Part shown: piece by piece, positions 43,730 through 53,533 of the stretch | Layout: each line of letters opens with the position of its first letter | How positions within the stretch are numbered: the stretch's first letter is position 1 | DNA from: Anaerofustis stercorihominis | GTDB lineage: Bacteria; Bacillota; Clostridia; Eubacteriales; Anaerofustaceae | DNA length: 64,000 bases | Reading direction: 5' to 3' | NCBI GenBank assembly: GCA_015058295.1 | Contig: SVCP01000003.1 | Coordinates: 20,531 to 84,530, forward strand | Notes under the pieces: model-generated | Told to the model about the DNA's origin: nothing | What the model saw: only the letters and a program-made list of their open reading frames with translations | Databases searched by the model: none | Position numbers and translations under genes: made by a program

Positions 43730-45307
43730 ATGAACACCGATTACAGACTTGAGATGATCGGAATTACCAAGGATTACTCTGAAAACAGAGTTTTGGATAA
43801 TGTTGAGTTGAAAGTCGGCAAAGGCGAAATTCACGCTCTCATGGGCGAAAACGGCGCCGGCAAGTCAACACTTATGAACATATTATTCGGTATGCCCGTC
43901 ATCCACAATACCGGTGGATTCAAGGGTACTATCAAAATCGATGGCCAGGAAGTAAAGATCGATTCCCCGCAGAAAGCTCTGGAACTGGGAATTGGTATGG
44001 TACACCAGGAATTTATGCTTATTCCCGGATTCACCGTAACAGAAAACATCAAAGTAGGAAGAGAAATCACAACACCGACAGTTGCCAGCAAAATCTTCGG
44101 TCATTCTCTCGAATCTCTCGACAGAGAAGCTATGCAGAAAGATGCAAGAAAAGCTCTTGACACTATCGGTCTTAACATTGATGAAAACGACAAAGTCGGC
44201 GGTATGCCTGTAGGTTACATGCAGTTCATCGAAATTGCGCGTGAAATCGACAAGACAGGCATCAGACTTCTTATCTTTGACGAACCGACAGCTGTACTTA
44301 CTGAAAGCGAAGCAGACAGACTTCTCGATGCAATGAGAGTTATCGCTGCTCAGGATATTTCAATTATCTTCATTACACACCGTCTTGACGAAGTTATTTC
44401 TGTAACAAACAGTATGACAGTTCTCCGTGACGGACAGTATGTAGGCAGAGTTGAAACAAAGGACACAACAGCCGAAACAATCGCACAGATGATGATCGGC
44501 CGTGCTGTTCAGAAGCTTGTTGACAAGACAGAAGAAACAAGAACTATCAACGAAAGCGACGTAATGCTTAAACTCAGAAACTTCGAAGTAGACATGCCCG
44601 GCGAAATGGTCAAAGGCGTTGATCTCGATGTAAGAAGAGGTGAAATTCTCGGTATCGGCGGTCTCGCAGGTCAGGGCAAGATCGGTATCGGCGGTGGCAT
44701 CATGGGCCTTTATGAAACAAGAGGTACTGTTGAGCTTGACGGAAAAGTTCTTGATCTCTCAAAACTCGGTACAGCTCTTAAAAACGGTATCGGATTTGTT
44801 TCCGAAGACCGTAAAGGTGTTGGCCTTCTTCTCGAAGAATCTATCGAAGAAAATATTGTTTTCTCTGCAATGCAGATAAACAACGGATTCCTTAAAAATT
44901 TCGGTATTACAAAGCAGTTTGATAAAAAAGCTACAAGAGAACACGCAGAAAAGATGATCAAATCCCTTGACATCCGCTGCACAGGTCCCACACAGCCGGT
45001 AGGAGCACTTTCCGGCGGTAACCAGCAGAAAGTATGCGTAGCCAGAGCTCTCGCCCTCAACCCGAAACTTCTCATCGTATCTGAACCGACACGTGGTATC
45101 GATATCGGTGCGAAGAAACTCGTTCTCGAGCTCCTCGCTCAGCTCAACAAAGAGCAGGGTATGACAGTAGTAATTATAAGCAGTGAACTTAACGAATTAA
45201 GAAGCGTTGCGGACAGAATCGCAATCATCACAGAAGGACAGGTTGCAGGTATCCTTTCACCGGATGATTCAGATGCTAAGTTCGGTCTTCTTATGAGTGG
45301 AATGTGA
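43730..45307 (+). CDS. Sugar/nucleoside-type ABC transporter ATP-binding protein (two ABC domains)
   Basis: A 525-residue protein with two ABC domains, as in RbsA/MglA/NupO-type importers. Domain 1 (1-250) has Walker A 'GENGAGKST' and Walker B 'LLIFDEPTAVLT' with a degenerate signature. Domain 2 (280-520) has a degenerate Walker A ('GLAGQGKIGIGGG') but an intact signature 'LSGGNQQKV' and 'LIVSEPTRGIDIG'. Such asymmetry is normal in this class. AAGGAGG precedes the ATG; the permease gene follows after nine bases. Confidence 0.92.
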   Translation: MNTDYRLEMIGITKDYSENRVLDNVELKVGKGEIHALMGENGAGKSTLMNILFGMPVIHNTGGFKGTIKIDGQEVKIDSPQKALELGIGMVHQEFMLIPGFTVTENIKVGREITTPTVASKIFGHSLESLDREAMQKDARKALDTIGLNIDENDKVGGMPVGYMQFIEIAREIDKTGIRLLIFDEPTAVLTESEADRLLDAMRVIAAQDISIIFITHRLDEVISVTNSMTVLRDGQYVGRVETKDTTAETIAQMMIGRAVQKLVDKTEETRTINESDVMLKLRNFEVDMPGEMVKGVDLDVRRGEILGIGGLAGQGKIGIGGGIMGLYETRGTVELDGKVLDLSKLGTALKNGIGFVSEDRKGVGLLLEESIEENIVFSAMQINNGFLKNFGITKQFDKKATREHAEKMIKSLDIRCTGPTQPVGALSGGNQQKVCVARALALNPKLLIVSEPTRGIDIGAKKLVLELLAQLNKEQGMTVVIISSELNELRSVADRIAIITEGQVAGILSPDDSDAKFGLLMSGM

Positions 45308-45316
45308 GGGTAAAAG

Positions 45317-46372
45317 ATGAAAGAAAAATTTAAACGTTTTGTTCAGGTAGTCGGACTGCCGAGATTGATCATCGGTTCACTCTTTATCATCGTTCTCATC
45401 GCAGCATCCGCTTATAAGCTTGATATGGCTGCCCTCTTTACCAACATTCTCAGACGTTACGGTATGTGGGGTATCCTCGTTCTCGCTATGGTACCGGGCA
45501 TTCAGTGCGGTATCGGTCCTAACTTCGGTATCTCTCTTGGTATCGTATGCGGTCTTCTGGGAGCACTTTTATCTATCGAATTCGGATTCACAGGATTTAT
45601 GGCATTTATATTCGCTGTAATCTTCGCAGGAATTATCGCTTCACTTGTCGGTGCTGCATACGGATGGTTCCTCAACAAGGTAAAAGGCTCAGAAATGACA
45701 GTTTCAACATACATCGGCTTTGCTTCTATCGCCGTAATGAACATCTTCTGGGCATCAGCACCGTTCCAGAACGGTGAAATCAAATGGCCTATCGGTGGTA
45801 CAGGTGTAAGAACCACGGTAAGCCTTGAAAGCTCATTCAAAGGTGTCCTCGATACATTTATGGAAATCCATATCGGAGGAACAGTAGTTCCCACAGGTCT
45901 TATCCTGTTCTTCTTCCTTATGTGTGCAGTTGTATGGGTATTCCTCAACTCCAAGACAGGTAAGGCTATGAAAGCCGCAGGTGCTAACCCGGTATTCGCA
46001 ACAGCAAGCGGTATCAACGTAGACAGAATGAGAATTCTCGGTACAGCGATCTCAACAGCTCTTGCAGGAATCGGTATCGTAGCATATGCAAGTGCATACG
46101 GCTTCCTCCAGATGTACAACGCTCCTATGCAGATGGGCTTCCAGTGCGTAGCTGCTGTATTCATCGGTGGTGCAAGCACATCAGATGCAAAGATCAGCCA
46201 CGTTCTTATCGGTACACTTCTCTTCCACGGTCTGTTGGTTGTAGCTCTCCCGGTTGCAAACAAACTCCTCGCAGGCACAGACCTTTCAGACATCATGAGA
46301 ATGATCGTACAGAATGCTATCATCATCTATGCTATTACAAAATCCAAAGGAGGTAGCGTCCGTGCAGAATAA
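45317..46372 (+). CDS. ABC transporter permease 1 (BPD_transp_2 family)
   Basis: A 351-residue inner-membrane permease with about nine hydrophobic helices and the BPD_transp_2 pattern, including 'GKAMKAAGANPVFATASGINVDRMRILGTAISTALAGIG' (broken by a helix, about 215-255), typical of RbsC/YufP/NupP-type proteins. It forms a heterodimer with the next permease. It overlaps that gene by 11 bases. Confidence 0.92.
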   Translation: MKEKFKRFVQVVGLPRLIIGSLFIIVLIAASAYKLDMAALFTNILRRYGMWGILVLAMVPGIQCGIGPNFGISLGIVCGLLGALLSIEFGFTGFMAFIFAVIFAGIIASLVGAAYGWFLNKVKGSEMTVSTYIGFASIAVMNIFWASAPFQNGEIKWPIGGTGVRTTVSLESSFKGVLDTFMEIHIGGTVVPTGLILFFFLMCAVVWVFLNSKTGKAMKAAGANPVFATASGINVDRMRILGTAISTALAGIGIVAYASAYGFLQMYNAPMQMGFQCVAAVFIGGASTSDAKISHVLIGTLLFHGLLVVALPVANKLLAGTDLSDIMRMIVQNAIIIYAITKSKGGSVRAE

Positions 46373-47858
46373 ATCAGGTATTATGGAAACTGTAAAAGAA
46401 ATCGGCAGGAACATACTCAAACAAAAAGTTGTTCTTATGTTCGTTGCGTTGACTGCCTTCGGTATTCTTATGGCAGATACGTCCCTTGCTTTCATCATTT
46501 CAGAAGTTGTAGGACGTTTCTCAAGAAACTCATTCCTCGTACTCGCACTTATCATTCCTGTACTTGCAGGTCTCGGTCTTAACTTCGGTATTACCGTAGG
46601 TGCGATGGCGATTCAGATCGGTGTATTCATTTCTGTATACAATGGATTCACAGGTGTTACAGCTCTTCTTGTAGCGATTGCTATCGGTATTCCTCTTGCA
46701 ATCCTCTTCGGATGGCTCCTTGGTAAACTCTACAACAAGACAAAAGGCGTAGAAATGATCACAGGTCTCGTTGTTGCATACCTCGCTGACGGTTTCTATC
46801 AGCTCCTCTTCCTCTTCATCTTCGGTGGTGTCATCAAGATGGATGAGTCCACAGGTCTTATCATCCCGGGTGGTGTAGGGGTTAAAAATACAATCGACCT
46901 TGATGGATCCCTCAAAGGTGTTATCGACAACATGAATTTCGTAAACGTAGCTGCAGTTCTCCTCGTTATCTTCATTATCGTAGGTATCGTAGGTATCGTT
47001 ATCAAACGCAAAAACGGTATGGACAGCAAATCTGACGTGCAGAAATTTGTACTTAAAGTTGTCGTATTCGCTGCTCTCGTAGCATTCGGTAAAACACCGT
47101 TCTTCGCTGAAACATTCGGAACAGACAAGATCCTCTTCATTAATGCTGTAAGAGTTGCATCTATCTGCATGCTTGCGATGGCTCTTATCAAATTCGTATC
47201 TGAAAAAGTATTCGATAAAGATGAAGAGTTCAATATGGCTGGTTTCGCTATCAAGAATGTAGGCGGTCCGGTAGCTCTTTATGCGCTTACACTTCTCAAA
47301 CCGATTCAGGATATGTTCTTCCTGTCAAAGATTCCGATGGCATCTTACATCTGCATCGGCGGAATTATCATGTTCAACAAATGGATCCTTTCCACAAAAC
47401 TCGGTCAGGATATGAGAACAGTAGGTCAGAGCCGTTCAGTAGCAAACTCTTCAGGTATCAATGTTGACAAGGTTCGTGTTATCGCTACTATCTTCTCAAC
47501 AGTACTCGCTGCGTTCGGTCAGCTTATTTACCTTCAGAGCCTTGGTACACTTGCAACATACAACCAGCATACATCAGTAGGTCAGTACTCAGTTGCTGCT
47601 CTTCTCGCAGGTGGTGCAAGTATCGTTGCTGCAAACAACGGACATGGTATCGTCGGTGTTCTTATCTTCCACGCTCTCTTCGTTGTTGCTCCGCTCGCTG
47701 CTGATACACTCCTCGGCAACGCACTTCTCGGTGAATACTTCCGTGTATTCGTATGCTACGGCGTTATCGCTCTCGCCCTCGCTATGCACGCATGGAAAAA
47801 ATCTCCGAAGAAAGACAAAAAAGCTAAAGAAGAAGCTGAAGCTAAACCGGAAGCTTAA
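46362..47858 (+). CDS. ABC transporter permease 2 (BPD_transp_2 family)
   Basis: About 498 residues, larger than permease 1 because of an extra region (about 200-310) with additional helices and a Lys-rich tail (KKSPKKDKKAKEEAEAKPEA). The conserved core 'QDMRTVGQSRSVANSSGINVDKVR' lies at about 345-368. The start is GTG at 46362, eight bases after GGAGG; an in-frame earlier ATG lies inside permease 1 without an RBS. It is the last gene of the importer operon. Confidence 0.92.
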   Translation: MQNKSGIMETVKEIGRNILKQKVVLMFVALTAFGILMADTSLAFIISEVVGRFSRNSFLVLALIIPVLAGLGLNFGITVGAMAIQIGVFISVYNGFTGVTALLVAIAIGIPLAILFGWLLGKLYNKTKGVEMITGLVVAYLADGFYQLLFLFIFGGVIKMDESTGLIIPGGVGVKNTIDLDGSLKGVIDNMNFVNVAAVLLVIFIIVGIVGIVIKRKNGMDSKSDVQKFVLKVVVFAALVAFGKTPFFAETFGTDKILFINAVRVASICMLAMALIKFVSEKVFDKDEEFNMAGFAIKNVGGPVALYALTLLKPIQDMFFLSKIPMASYICIGGIIMFNKWILSTKLGQDMRTVGQSRSVANSSGINVDKVRVIATIFSTVLAAFGQLIYLQSLGTLATYNQHTSVGQYSVAALLAGGASIVAANNGHGIVGVLIFHALFVVAPLAADTLLGNALLGEYFRVFVCYGVIALALAMHAWKKSPKKDKKAKEEAEAKPEA

Positions 47859-47889
47859 TCGTAAAGTCTATAACGAAATTACAAATTAC

Positions 47890-47917
47890 AGAGTGCCAGT
47901 CTATGGCACTCTTTTTC
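47890..47917 (+). terminator. Intrinsic terminator of the ABC importer operon
   Basis: AGAGTGCCA / TGGCACTCT arms with loop GTCTA, then TTTTC. Confidence 0.88.
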
Positions 47918-48007
47918 AATAGATAATTGTGAGATGATTACTCGCATGTAATACAGCACGATACGTTATACAGACAATAATTTTGCGTAAAAATTTGTGA
48001 GGATAAA

Positions 48008-48607
48008 ATGAAAGAACGTCTTGAAAAACAGCTTGAATTTATACTTGAAATAGATAAGGAAAAAAATATCATCCGTCAGACACATCTTTCCGGCGGAGGA
48101 AGACAGGAAAACGATGCCGAACACGCATGGCATATGGCGATAATGGCTTATCTTCTCAGAGAATATGCCAACGAAGAAGTGGATATTCTGAAGGTGATTC
48201 TTATGTGCCTTATTCACGACGTTGTGGAAATAGATGCCGGGGATACATATGCATATGATGAAGAAGGGAAGAAAACACAAAAACAGAGAGAAGATGCAGC
48301 AAAAGAAAGGATTTATTCTCTGCTTCCTGATGAGCAGAAGGAGGAACTTATAAAGCTTTTCGACGAATTTGAAGAAAATATTACCCCTGAGGCAAAATTT
48401 GCACACGCAATGGACAATCTGCAGCCACTCCTTCTCAACGACAGCAACGACGGAGGCGACTGGAGGGAGCATAATGTGACAAAATCACAGGTATACTCAA
48501 GGCAGTCAAAAACAAAGGAAGGTTCACGGATTCTGTATGAATATACGGATAAACTCCTGCAGAAAAATATTGAAAAAGGAAATATAAAAGATGATACGTC
48601 GTGCTGA
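48008..48607 (+). CDS. HD domain phosphohydrolase (HD_3 / YfbR-like)
   Basis: A 199-residue HD-superfamily enzyme. Metal ligands are visible in 'ENDAEHAWHMAIMAY' (His), 'MCLIHDVVEIDAGD' (HD, about 66-67) and 'FAHAMDNLQPLLL' (Asp). The length and layout match 5'-deoxynucleotidase-like HD_3 proteins, so a nucleotide monophosphatase role is likely but not proven. GTGAGGAT lies upstream of the ATG. Confidence 0.88.
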   Translation: MKERLEKQLEFILEIDKEKNIIRQTHLSGGGRQENDAEHAWHMAIMAYLLREYANEEVDILKVILMCLIHDVVEIDAGDTYAYDEEGKKTQKQREDAAKERIYSLLPDEQKEELIKLFDEFEENITPEAKFAHAMDNLQPLLLNDSNDGGDWREHNVTKSQVYSRQSKTKEGSRILYEYTDKLLQKNIEKGNIKDDTSC

Positions 48608-48662
48608 TTTTTAATATGATCAGTATGTTACGGTCAACATTCCGGTCATTACATAAAAATAT

Positions 48663-48693
48663 CCCTCCCGAAGAACTGTCCGGGAGGGTTTTT
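48663..48693. terminator. Bidirectional terminator HD gene / pheT
   Basis: CCCTCCCG / CGGGAGGG stem followed by TTTTTA on the plus strand and ATATTTTTA on the minus strand. Confidence 0.85.
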
Positions 48694-48721
48694 ATGTGCG
48701 GAAATTATCTATCCGTATATA

Positions 48722-51118
48722 TTATTCTCTGATCTTTACACCCATTTTTGCGTCGAGCTCTGCAAGGATCGTGTTAACAGCTGTTTCGATTTCTTCGTCT
48801 GTGAGTGTTGAATCCTGTTTTCTGAAACGCAGAGTATATGCGATACTCTTCTTGTTTTCACCGAGAGCTTCGCTGCGGTATACGTCAAACACGTTTACAG
48901 AGATGAGATAATCAACTCCTGCACCGAAGATAACATCCATGATTTCTCCGGCCATGACTTCTTCGTCACAAACGAGAGCGAGGTCTCTTTCAACGATGGG
49001 GTATTTTGAAAGAGGCTGAGCTTTGATATCAAGTGCGTTGTAGAGTTCAACGAGCTTGTCGGCATCGAGTTCGGCGATTACTGTATTTTCGTCAAGACCG
49101 CCTGCTTTTGTGTGTGTCGGGTGTACCTGACCGATGTAGCCGAGTTTTTCTTCGCCGAGCATGATGTCAGCGCTTCTTCCCGGGTGAAGCATCGGTTCAT
49201 TTGAACGGACATATTTATATCCTGTTACTTTGAGTGAATCGAGGATATAATTTACATTTGCTTTCATTGTATAGAAGTCTGTTCCGAAGCTTCCGAGAAC
49301 GAGTCTTTCAGCCTGTTTTACGAGTCCGTTTTCGAAGTCGATTGCATTGAGGAATACTCCGCCAAGCTCGAACATTAATTTCGGAGAGTATTTTCTCTTG
49401 TAGTTGTATTCGAGTACATCGAGCATACTTGTGAACATTGTTGTTCTCATTACGGAGTTTTCTTCTCCGAGAGGATTTTTAAGGATAGCCGTGTTGGAAC
49501 GGATGTCGTTTTCGTCATATCCTAAAGATGCCTGTTTTGCAGGAGAAATGAATGTATACGTGAGAACTTCATTTGCTCCCAGCGCGTAGCAGAGACTCTT
49601 TATCTTCTGCTTTGCATTGTATTCTCTGTTAGGCTCTTCTGTGTAGTTGAATCCTTCCATCATTGTACACGGAATGTTTGCGTATCCGTACATTCTTGCG
49701 ATTTCTTCGGCTACGTCTTCTTTGATAACGATATCCTGACGATAAAGCGGTGCAGTTACCGTAATCGTGTTGTCATCATTTGCTACAGGTGAGAAGTCGA
49801 GAAGTTCAAGATATCTCAGCATTTCCTGCTGTGTAAGTTCAACACCGATAAGACCGTTTACCCAGTCGCAGTCAACTGTAACGACATTCTGTTTGTCAAG
49901 TTCATCATAAATATCAATAATGCCGTCAACATATTCAGCTGCACCGATCTCAACGAGCAGTGATGCACATCTGTCGCATGCAAGCTGTGTGAGGTGCATT
50001 GAAATGCCCTTTTCGAAGTGTGCACTTGATTCTGTTCTGAGGCCGAACTGACGTGATGTATTTTTAACTGTTACTTTATCGAAGTTTGCACTTTCGATAA
50101 CGATCATTGTTGTGTCGTCATCGATGTCTGAGTTGAGTCCGCCCATAACACCTGCTGCAGCAACGGCTTTTTCACCGTCGTAGATCATAAGATTAGAGCT
50201 GTTTACGTCTCTTTCAACACCATCGAGAGTGACGAACTTATCACCGTCATTTGCGTTTTTAACAACGATCTTGCCGCCTGCGAGCTTGTTGTAGTCGAAT
50301 GTATGAAGGGGCTGGCCTGTTTCTAACATTACGAAGTTACTTGCATCGACTACGTTGTTGATGGGGCGAACGCCGCTTGACATAAGACGAAGCTGCATCC
50401 ACATAGGTGACGGCTCGATCTTTTTGATCTTAAGCATTCTTGCTGTGTAACGACGGCATAATTCTCTGTTGAGCACTTCGATGGAGAGGTATTTGTGGAT
50501 CTCATCGCCTTCTGTTGAATAGCGGTAGTCGGGGATTTTGAAATCAATGCCGAGAGTTGCGGCAGCTTCATATGCGATACCGAGAACACTGTTGCAGTCC
50601 TGACGGTTGTTTGTAAGCTCGAATTCGATAACCGTATCTTCGAGAGCGAGTACATCTACAATATCAACACCGATGGGTGTATCTTCCGGAAGGATATAGA
50701 TACCTTCTGTTGCGAATTTCGGAGCTGCTGATGCGTCAATGCCAAGTTCGTCTGCTGAACAGAGCATACCGTTTGAGGGAACTCCTCTGAGTTTTGATTT
50801 TTTGATCTTCACTCCGCCGCCGATTACTGAATTGTGTCTTGCAACAGGAACTATATCACCTTTATTTACGTTCTGCGCACCTGTTACGATCTGAATGATC
50901 TCACCTGAACCGTCATCAATCTGTGTGATGAACATATGGTCACTGTCAGGATGTCTTTCGATCTCAACAACTTTGCCTGTAACAACATTCTTGATGCCTT
51001 CCGTTCTTTTTTCATAGCCTTCAACCATAGTGCCGCTTCTTGTCATGGCAGTTGTGAAAGCCTTCAAATCTTCGGGTATATTAACATAATCTCTGAGCCA
51101 TAAAACCGGTACAAACAT
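48722..51118 (-). CDS. pheT: Phenylalanine--tRNA ligase beta subunit
   Basis: A 798-residue beta subunit with an EMAP/tRNA-binding domain (about 40-150), B3/B4 editing domain (about 200-390), B5 domains (about 400-480), a catalytic-like core and a C-terminal FDX-ACB anticodon domain (about 705-798, ending 'LAELDAKMGVKIRE'). The length is standard. AAGGAGG precedes the ATG, 15 bases after pheS. It is regulated with pheS by the upstream T-box. Confidence 0.97.
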   Translation of the reverse strand: MFVPVLWLRDYVNIPEDLKAFTTAMTRSGTMVEGYEKRTEGIKNVVTGKVVEIERHPDSDHMFITQIDDGSGEIIQIVTGAQNVNKGDIVPVARHNSVIGGGVKIKKSKLRGVPSNGMLCSADELGIDASAAPKFATEGIYILPEDTPIGVDIVDVLALEDTVIEFELTNNRQDCNSVLGIAYEAAATLGIDFKIPDYRYSTEGDEIHKYLSIEVLNRELCRRYTARMLKIKKIEPSPMWMQLRLMSSGVRPINNVVDASNFVMLETGQPLHTFDYNKLAGGKIVVKNANDGDKFVTLDGVERDVNSSNLMIYDGEKAVAAAGVMGGLNSDIDDDTTMIVIESANFDKVTVKNTSRQFGLRTESSAHFEKGISMHLTQLACDRCASLLVEIGAAEYVDGIIDIYDELDKQNVVTVDCDWVNGLIGVELTQQEMLRYLELLDFSPVANDDNTITVTAPLYRQDIVIKEDVAEEIARMYGYANIPCTMMEGFNYTEEPNREYNAKQKIKSLCYALGANEVLTYTFISPAKQASLGYDENDIRSNTAILKNPLGEENSVMRTTMFTSMLDVLEYNYKRKYSPKLMFELGGVFLNAIDFENGLVKQAERLVLGSFGTDFYTMKANVNYILDSLKVTGYKYVRSNEPMLHPGRSADIMLGEEKLGYIGQVHPTHTKAGGLDENTVIAELDADKLVELYNALDIKAQPLSKYPIVERDLALVCDEEVMAGEIMDVIFGAGVDYLISVNVFDVYRSEALGENKKSIAYTLRFRKQDSTLTDEEIETAVNTILAELDAKMGVKIRE

Positions 51119-51133
51119 TTTCTGCCTCCTTAA

Positions 51134-52153
51134 TTAAAACTGTGAAAGGAATTCACTGTCGCCGCTGAACAGAAGTCTGAGGTCTGTGATTCCGTATTTG
51201 AACATAGTAAGTCTGTCAAGACCCATACCGAATGCAAAGCCTGAATATTCATCAGGATCAATTCCGCACTGTCTGAGTACGTTGGGATGTACCATGCCGC
51301 AGCCGAGAAGTTCGATGTAGCCTGTGCCTTTGCAGGTACGGCAGCCTTTGCCTTTGCATACGAAGCATGTAGCGTCCATTTCTGCAGACGGTTCTGTGAA
51401 GTAGAACTGATGCGGGCGGAATACTGTCTTTGTTTCGCTTCCGAGGAGACGTTTTGCCATATAGTCAAGTGTGCCTTTGAGGTCAGCCATTGTGATATTC
51501 TTGTCAACTACAAGTCCTTCAAGCTGATGGAAAAGAGGAGAGTGTGTGGCATCGATCTCATCGAAACGGTAAACCTTACCCGGTGAAATAACCTTGATAG
51601 GCGGTTTTTTATTCTGCATCGTTCTTACCTGAACTGTTGATGTCTGTGTTCTGAGGAGAACGTCTTCGTTGAAGTAGAATGTGTCGCCTTCATCGCGGGA
51701 CGGATGGTTAGACGGAACGTTGAGATAGTCGAAGTTATATTTCGCCCATTCGATTTCCGGACCTTCGCTTACGGCAAATCCCATTGATGTGAAAATATCA
51801 ACGAGCTCTGAGATAGTCCTGTAGAGAGGGTGTGCATGACCCGGAAGTTTTGTTTCTTCATCAAGAGTGATGTCTATTGTCTGGCTCTTTAATTTTTCAT
51901 CAAGAACTTCTTTTTCGATTGCTGTTTTCTTCTTTGCGATAGCTTCTTCGATAGCTTCTTTTACTTCGTTTGCTACTTTGCCGATTATGGGGCGTTCTTC
52001 CTGAGAAAGTTTGCCCATGCCTTTAAGGATAGCTGTGAGTTCACCTTTTTTTCCGAGAACTTCGACACGGATATTGTCGAGTTCTTTAAGATCTGTGATA
52101 GCAGGAATTCTTTCAAGCGTCTTTTGTTGAATATCAAGTAATTGCTGTTTCAC
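51134..52153 (-). CDS. pheS: Phenylalanine--tRNA ligase alpha subunit
   Basis: A 339-residue class II synthetase subunit. An N-terminal coiled coil (1-90) binds tRNA; the core shows 'GHAHPLYRTISELVDIF' (motif 1 region), 'FDEIDATHSPLFHQLEG' (motif 2) and 'GFAFGMGLDRLTMFKYGI' (motif 3). A Cys cluster 'CFVCKGKGCRTCKGTG' (about 253-268) resembles a zinc site seen in several Firmicute PheS proteins. The start is GTG at 52153 with ACGGAGGT upstream. Confidence 0.97.
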   Translation of the reverse strand: MKQQLLDIQQKTLERIPAITDLKELDNIRVEVLGKKGELTAILKGMGKLSQEERPIIGKVANEVKEAIEEAIAKKKTAIEKEVLDEKLKSQTIDITLDEETKLPGHAHPLYRTISELVDIFTSMGFAVSEGPEIEWAKYNFDYLNVPSNHPSRDEGDTFYFNEDVLLRTQTSTVQVRTMQNKKPPIKVISPGKVYRFDEIDATHSPLFHQLEGLVVDKNITMADLKGTLDYMAKRLLGSETKTVFRPHQFYFTEPSAEMDATCFVCKGKGCRTCKGTGYIELLGCGMVHPNVLRQCGIDPDEYSGFAFGMGLDRLTMFKYGITDLRLLFSGDSEFLSQF

Positions 52154-52175
52154 AAAATACCTCCGTTAAGTTTTT

Positions 52176-52394
52176 CAAAAAAATAAAAGTCCCTCCAATG
52201 GGACGAATGATCGCGGTACCACCCAAATTAAACACTTATGTGAATCGCTCTGTGATAACGGCACTGACCGCCTCCGGCTACTTTATCACCGAAGGTTCTC
52301 CAAAGGGAAGGTTCACTATAAGCCTCATAGCCCTTTCACCGTACGGGCTCTCTCTTTATTATGACTTATACCTACTGACCTTTTTCATCGAATC
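52176..52394 (-). ncRNA. T-box leader of pheST
   Basis: The minus-strand leader carries the T-box antiterminator sequence GGGTGGTACCGCG (52212-52224), followed by a terminator GTCCC/GGGAC (52189-52193, 52200-52204) and a T-rich tract. Upstream is a long Stem I region; a TTC triplet at 52307-52309 is in the expected specifier area and reads phenylalanine. Uncharged tRNA-Phe should stabilise the antiterminator and switch on pheST. Confidence 0.93.
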
Positions 52395-52400
52395 CATAAC

Positions 52401-52429
52401 ATTATACATTTATTTGACTGAAATAGCAA
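52401..52429 (-). promoter_or_regulatory. Promoter of the pheST T-box transcript
   Basis: On the minus strand TTGCTA (52424-52429) and a perfect TATAAT (52401-52406) with a 17-base spacer. Further up, the divergent plus-strand extended -10 TGG-TATAAT (52541-52546) probably serves the small membrane genes. Nothing else is seen in 52430-52607. Confidence 0.75.
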
Positions 52430-52607
52430 CCGAAATTGAGCAAAAAATGAAAATCCGGTCAACTTTATTTTCTGAGTACAAAAATAAAAAAAACCAAAAA
52501 ATAATCAATATATTGCATTGATGCGCACATTATTATATGGTATAATTTAAATGTGGAATATAAATTAAACTTGCGCAAGATGAACGGAAATTAAAAGGAG
52601 GGTACAA

Positions 52608-52859
52608 ATGAAAAACACGACAAAAATCATTCTGATGATAGTTGTATATATCATCATCGGTGCGGTATTGTTTTACGGTATGTCCGCTTCACATGCCGAT
52701 CCGGGAAGTTTGTGGGTGTATTATACAGGCGTATATTTTGCGGGAATATTCCTTGTGGGAATGGGCTGTGTGGCGCTGAGTAATCTTAAAACACCTGCAA
52801 AAGTATTCTGGCTTTGTATACTGTTTAACGGTTTTGCCACATTCGGTGCAATGATATAG
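52608..52859 (+). CDS. Small membrane protein, unknown function
   Basis: An 83-residue protein with three hydrophobic segments (about 6-24, 37-55, 63-82). The loop between the first two ('MSASHADPGSLWVYY') is the only polar part. AAAGGAGGG precedes the ATG. It is followed ten bases later by a second small membrane protein. The two are probably partners; no family recognised. Confidence 0.65.
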   Translation: MKNTTKIILMIVVYIIIGAVLFYGMSASHADPGSLWVYYTGVYFAGIFLVGMGCVALSNLKTPAKVFWLCILFNGFATFGAMI

Positions 52860-52868
52860 GAGGGACTT

Positions 52869-53132
52869 ATGTTTAAAGACAATACATATAAGCTTTTTAA
52901 TATTACTCTTGCAGTATCGGTGTTATTCTGTGTGGTGATGCTTGCATTTAAGATGTTTGATAATTTCCCTGTTACGGAAAAAATCCTCGGTCTGTTTGTT
53001 GTCCTTGTGCCTGCAAGCGGTGCATACTGTATGTACAAAGATCCGGACGATTACGAAGGCTCATCAAAGAAAATATACATGTATATTCTCCTATTTTTTG
53101 CTGTGCGTGATATACTGGGGTTTGTATTATGA
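52869..53132 (+). CDS. Small membrane protein, unknown function
   Basis: An 87-residue protein with hydrophobic segments at about 9-27, 38-52 and 69-86, separated by charged loops ('YKDPDDYEGSSKK'). TAGGAGGGA precedes the ATG. It lies in an apparent two-gene operon with the preceding 83-residue membrane protein. Function unknown. Confidence 0.65.
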   Translation: MFKDNTYKLFNITLAVSVLFCVVMLAFKMFDNFPVTEKILGLFVVLVPASGAYCMYKDPDDYEGSSKKIYMYILLFFAVRDILGFVL

Positions 53133-53238
53133 TATGAAATGTTTCAGACTGCGTTATGCAGTCTTTTTTATATGCAAAACGAAAATATGAGCGGATACGG
53201 AGTTTATAAAACTTTGCATAAACGGAGTTTTCGCACAT

Positions 53239-53437
53239 TTATTCACATATGTGGATAACTTGTTGAAAAGTATTGTGATATCTATGACAATATGGTGAAA
53301 AGACAGTGGATTTCTGTCTATAAACGGGGGATTTTATAGAAAAAACGGGAAATATGAGTGGATTTGGGCAATATTTCCTGCAAAAAAGGCTTTTTCTTGG
53401 GATTTCGCATATAAAAAGTTAATAACACTTATCCACA
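53239..53437. other. DnaA-box cluster in a 434-base gene-free gap
   Basis: TTATTCACA (53239-53247) and TGTGGATAA (53250-53258, the reverse of TTATCCACA) form a near-perfect 20-bp palindrome; a third box TTATCCACA lies at 53429-53437. The sequence between is AT-rich. No dnaA, dnaN or rpmH gene is nearby, so this is not the classical origin by context. It could be a DnaA-titration or DnaA-regulated site. Confidence 0.55.
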
Positions 53438-53503
53438 ATATATGTTTACAAGTCGAAAAATATCATACTAATGTGTAAGAATGTGTATCACGAAGCAAGA
53501 TAC

Positions 53504-53533
53504 TTGACATAAAAGGCAGGGTTATATTAATAT
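53504..53533 (+). promoter_or_regulatory. Promoter of the wHTH-mscS pair
   Basis: A perfect TTGACA (53504-53509), an 18-base spacer and TAATAT (53528-53533). Confidence 0.55.

Noticed and set aside
53239..53437. DnaA-box cluster as the chromosomal origin
   Set aside because: No dnaA, dnaN, rpmH or gyr gene is close, and only three boxes were found; kept as a DnaA-site finding only.
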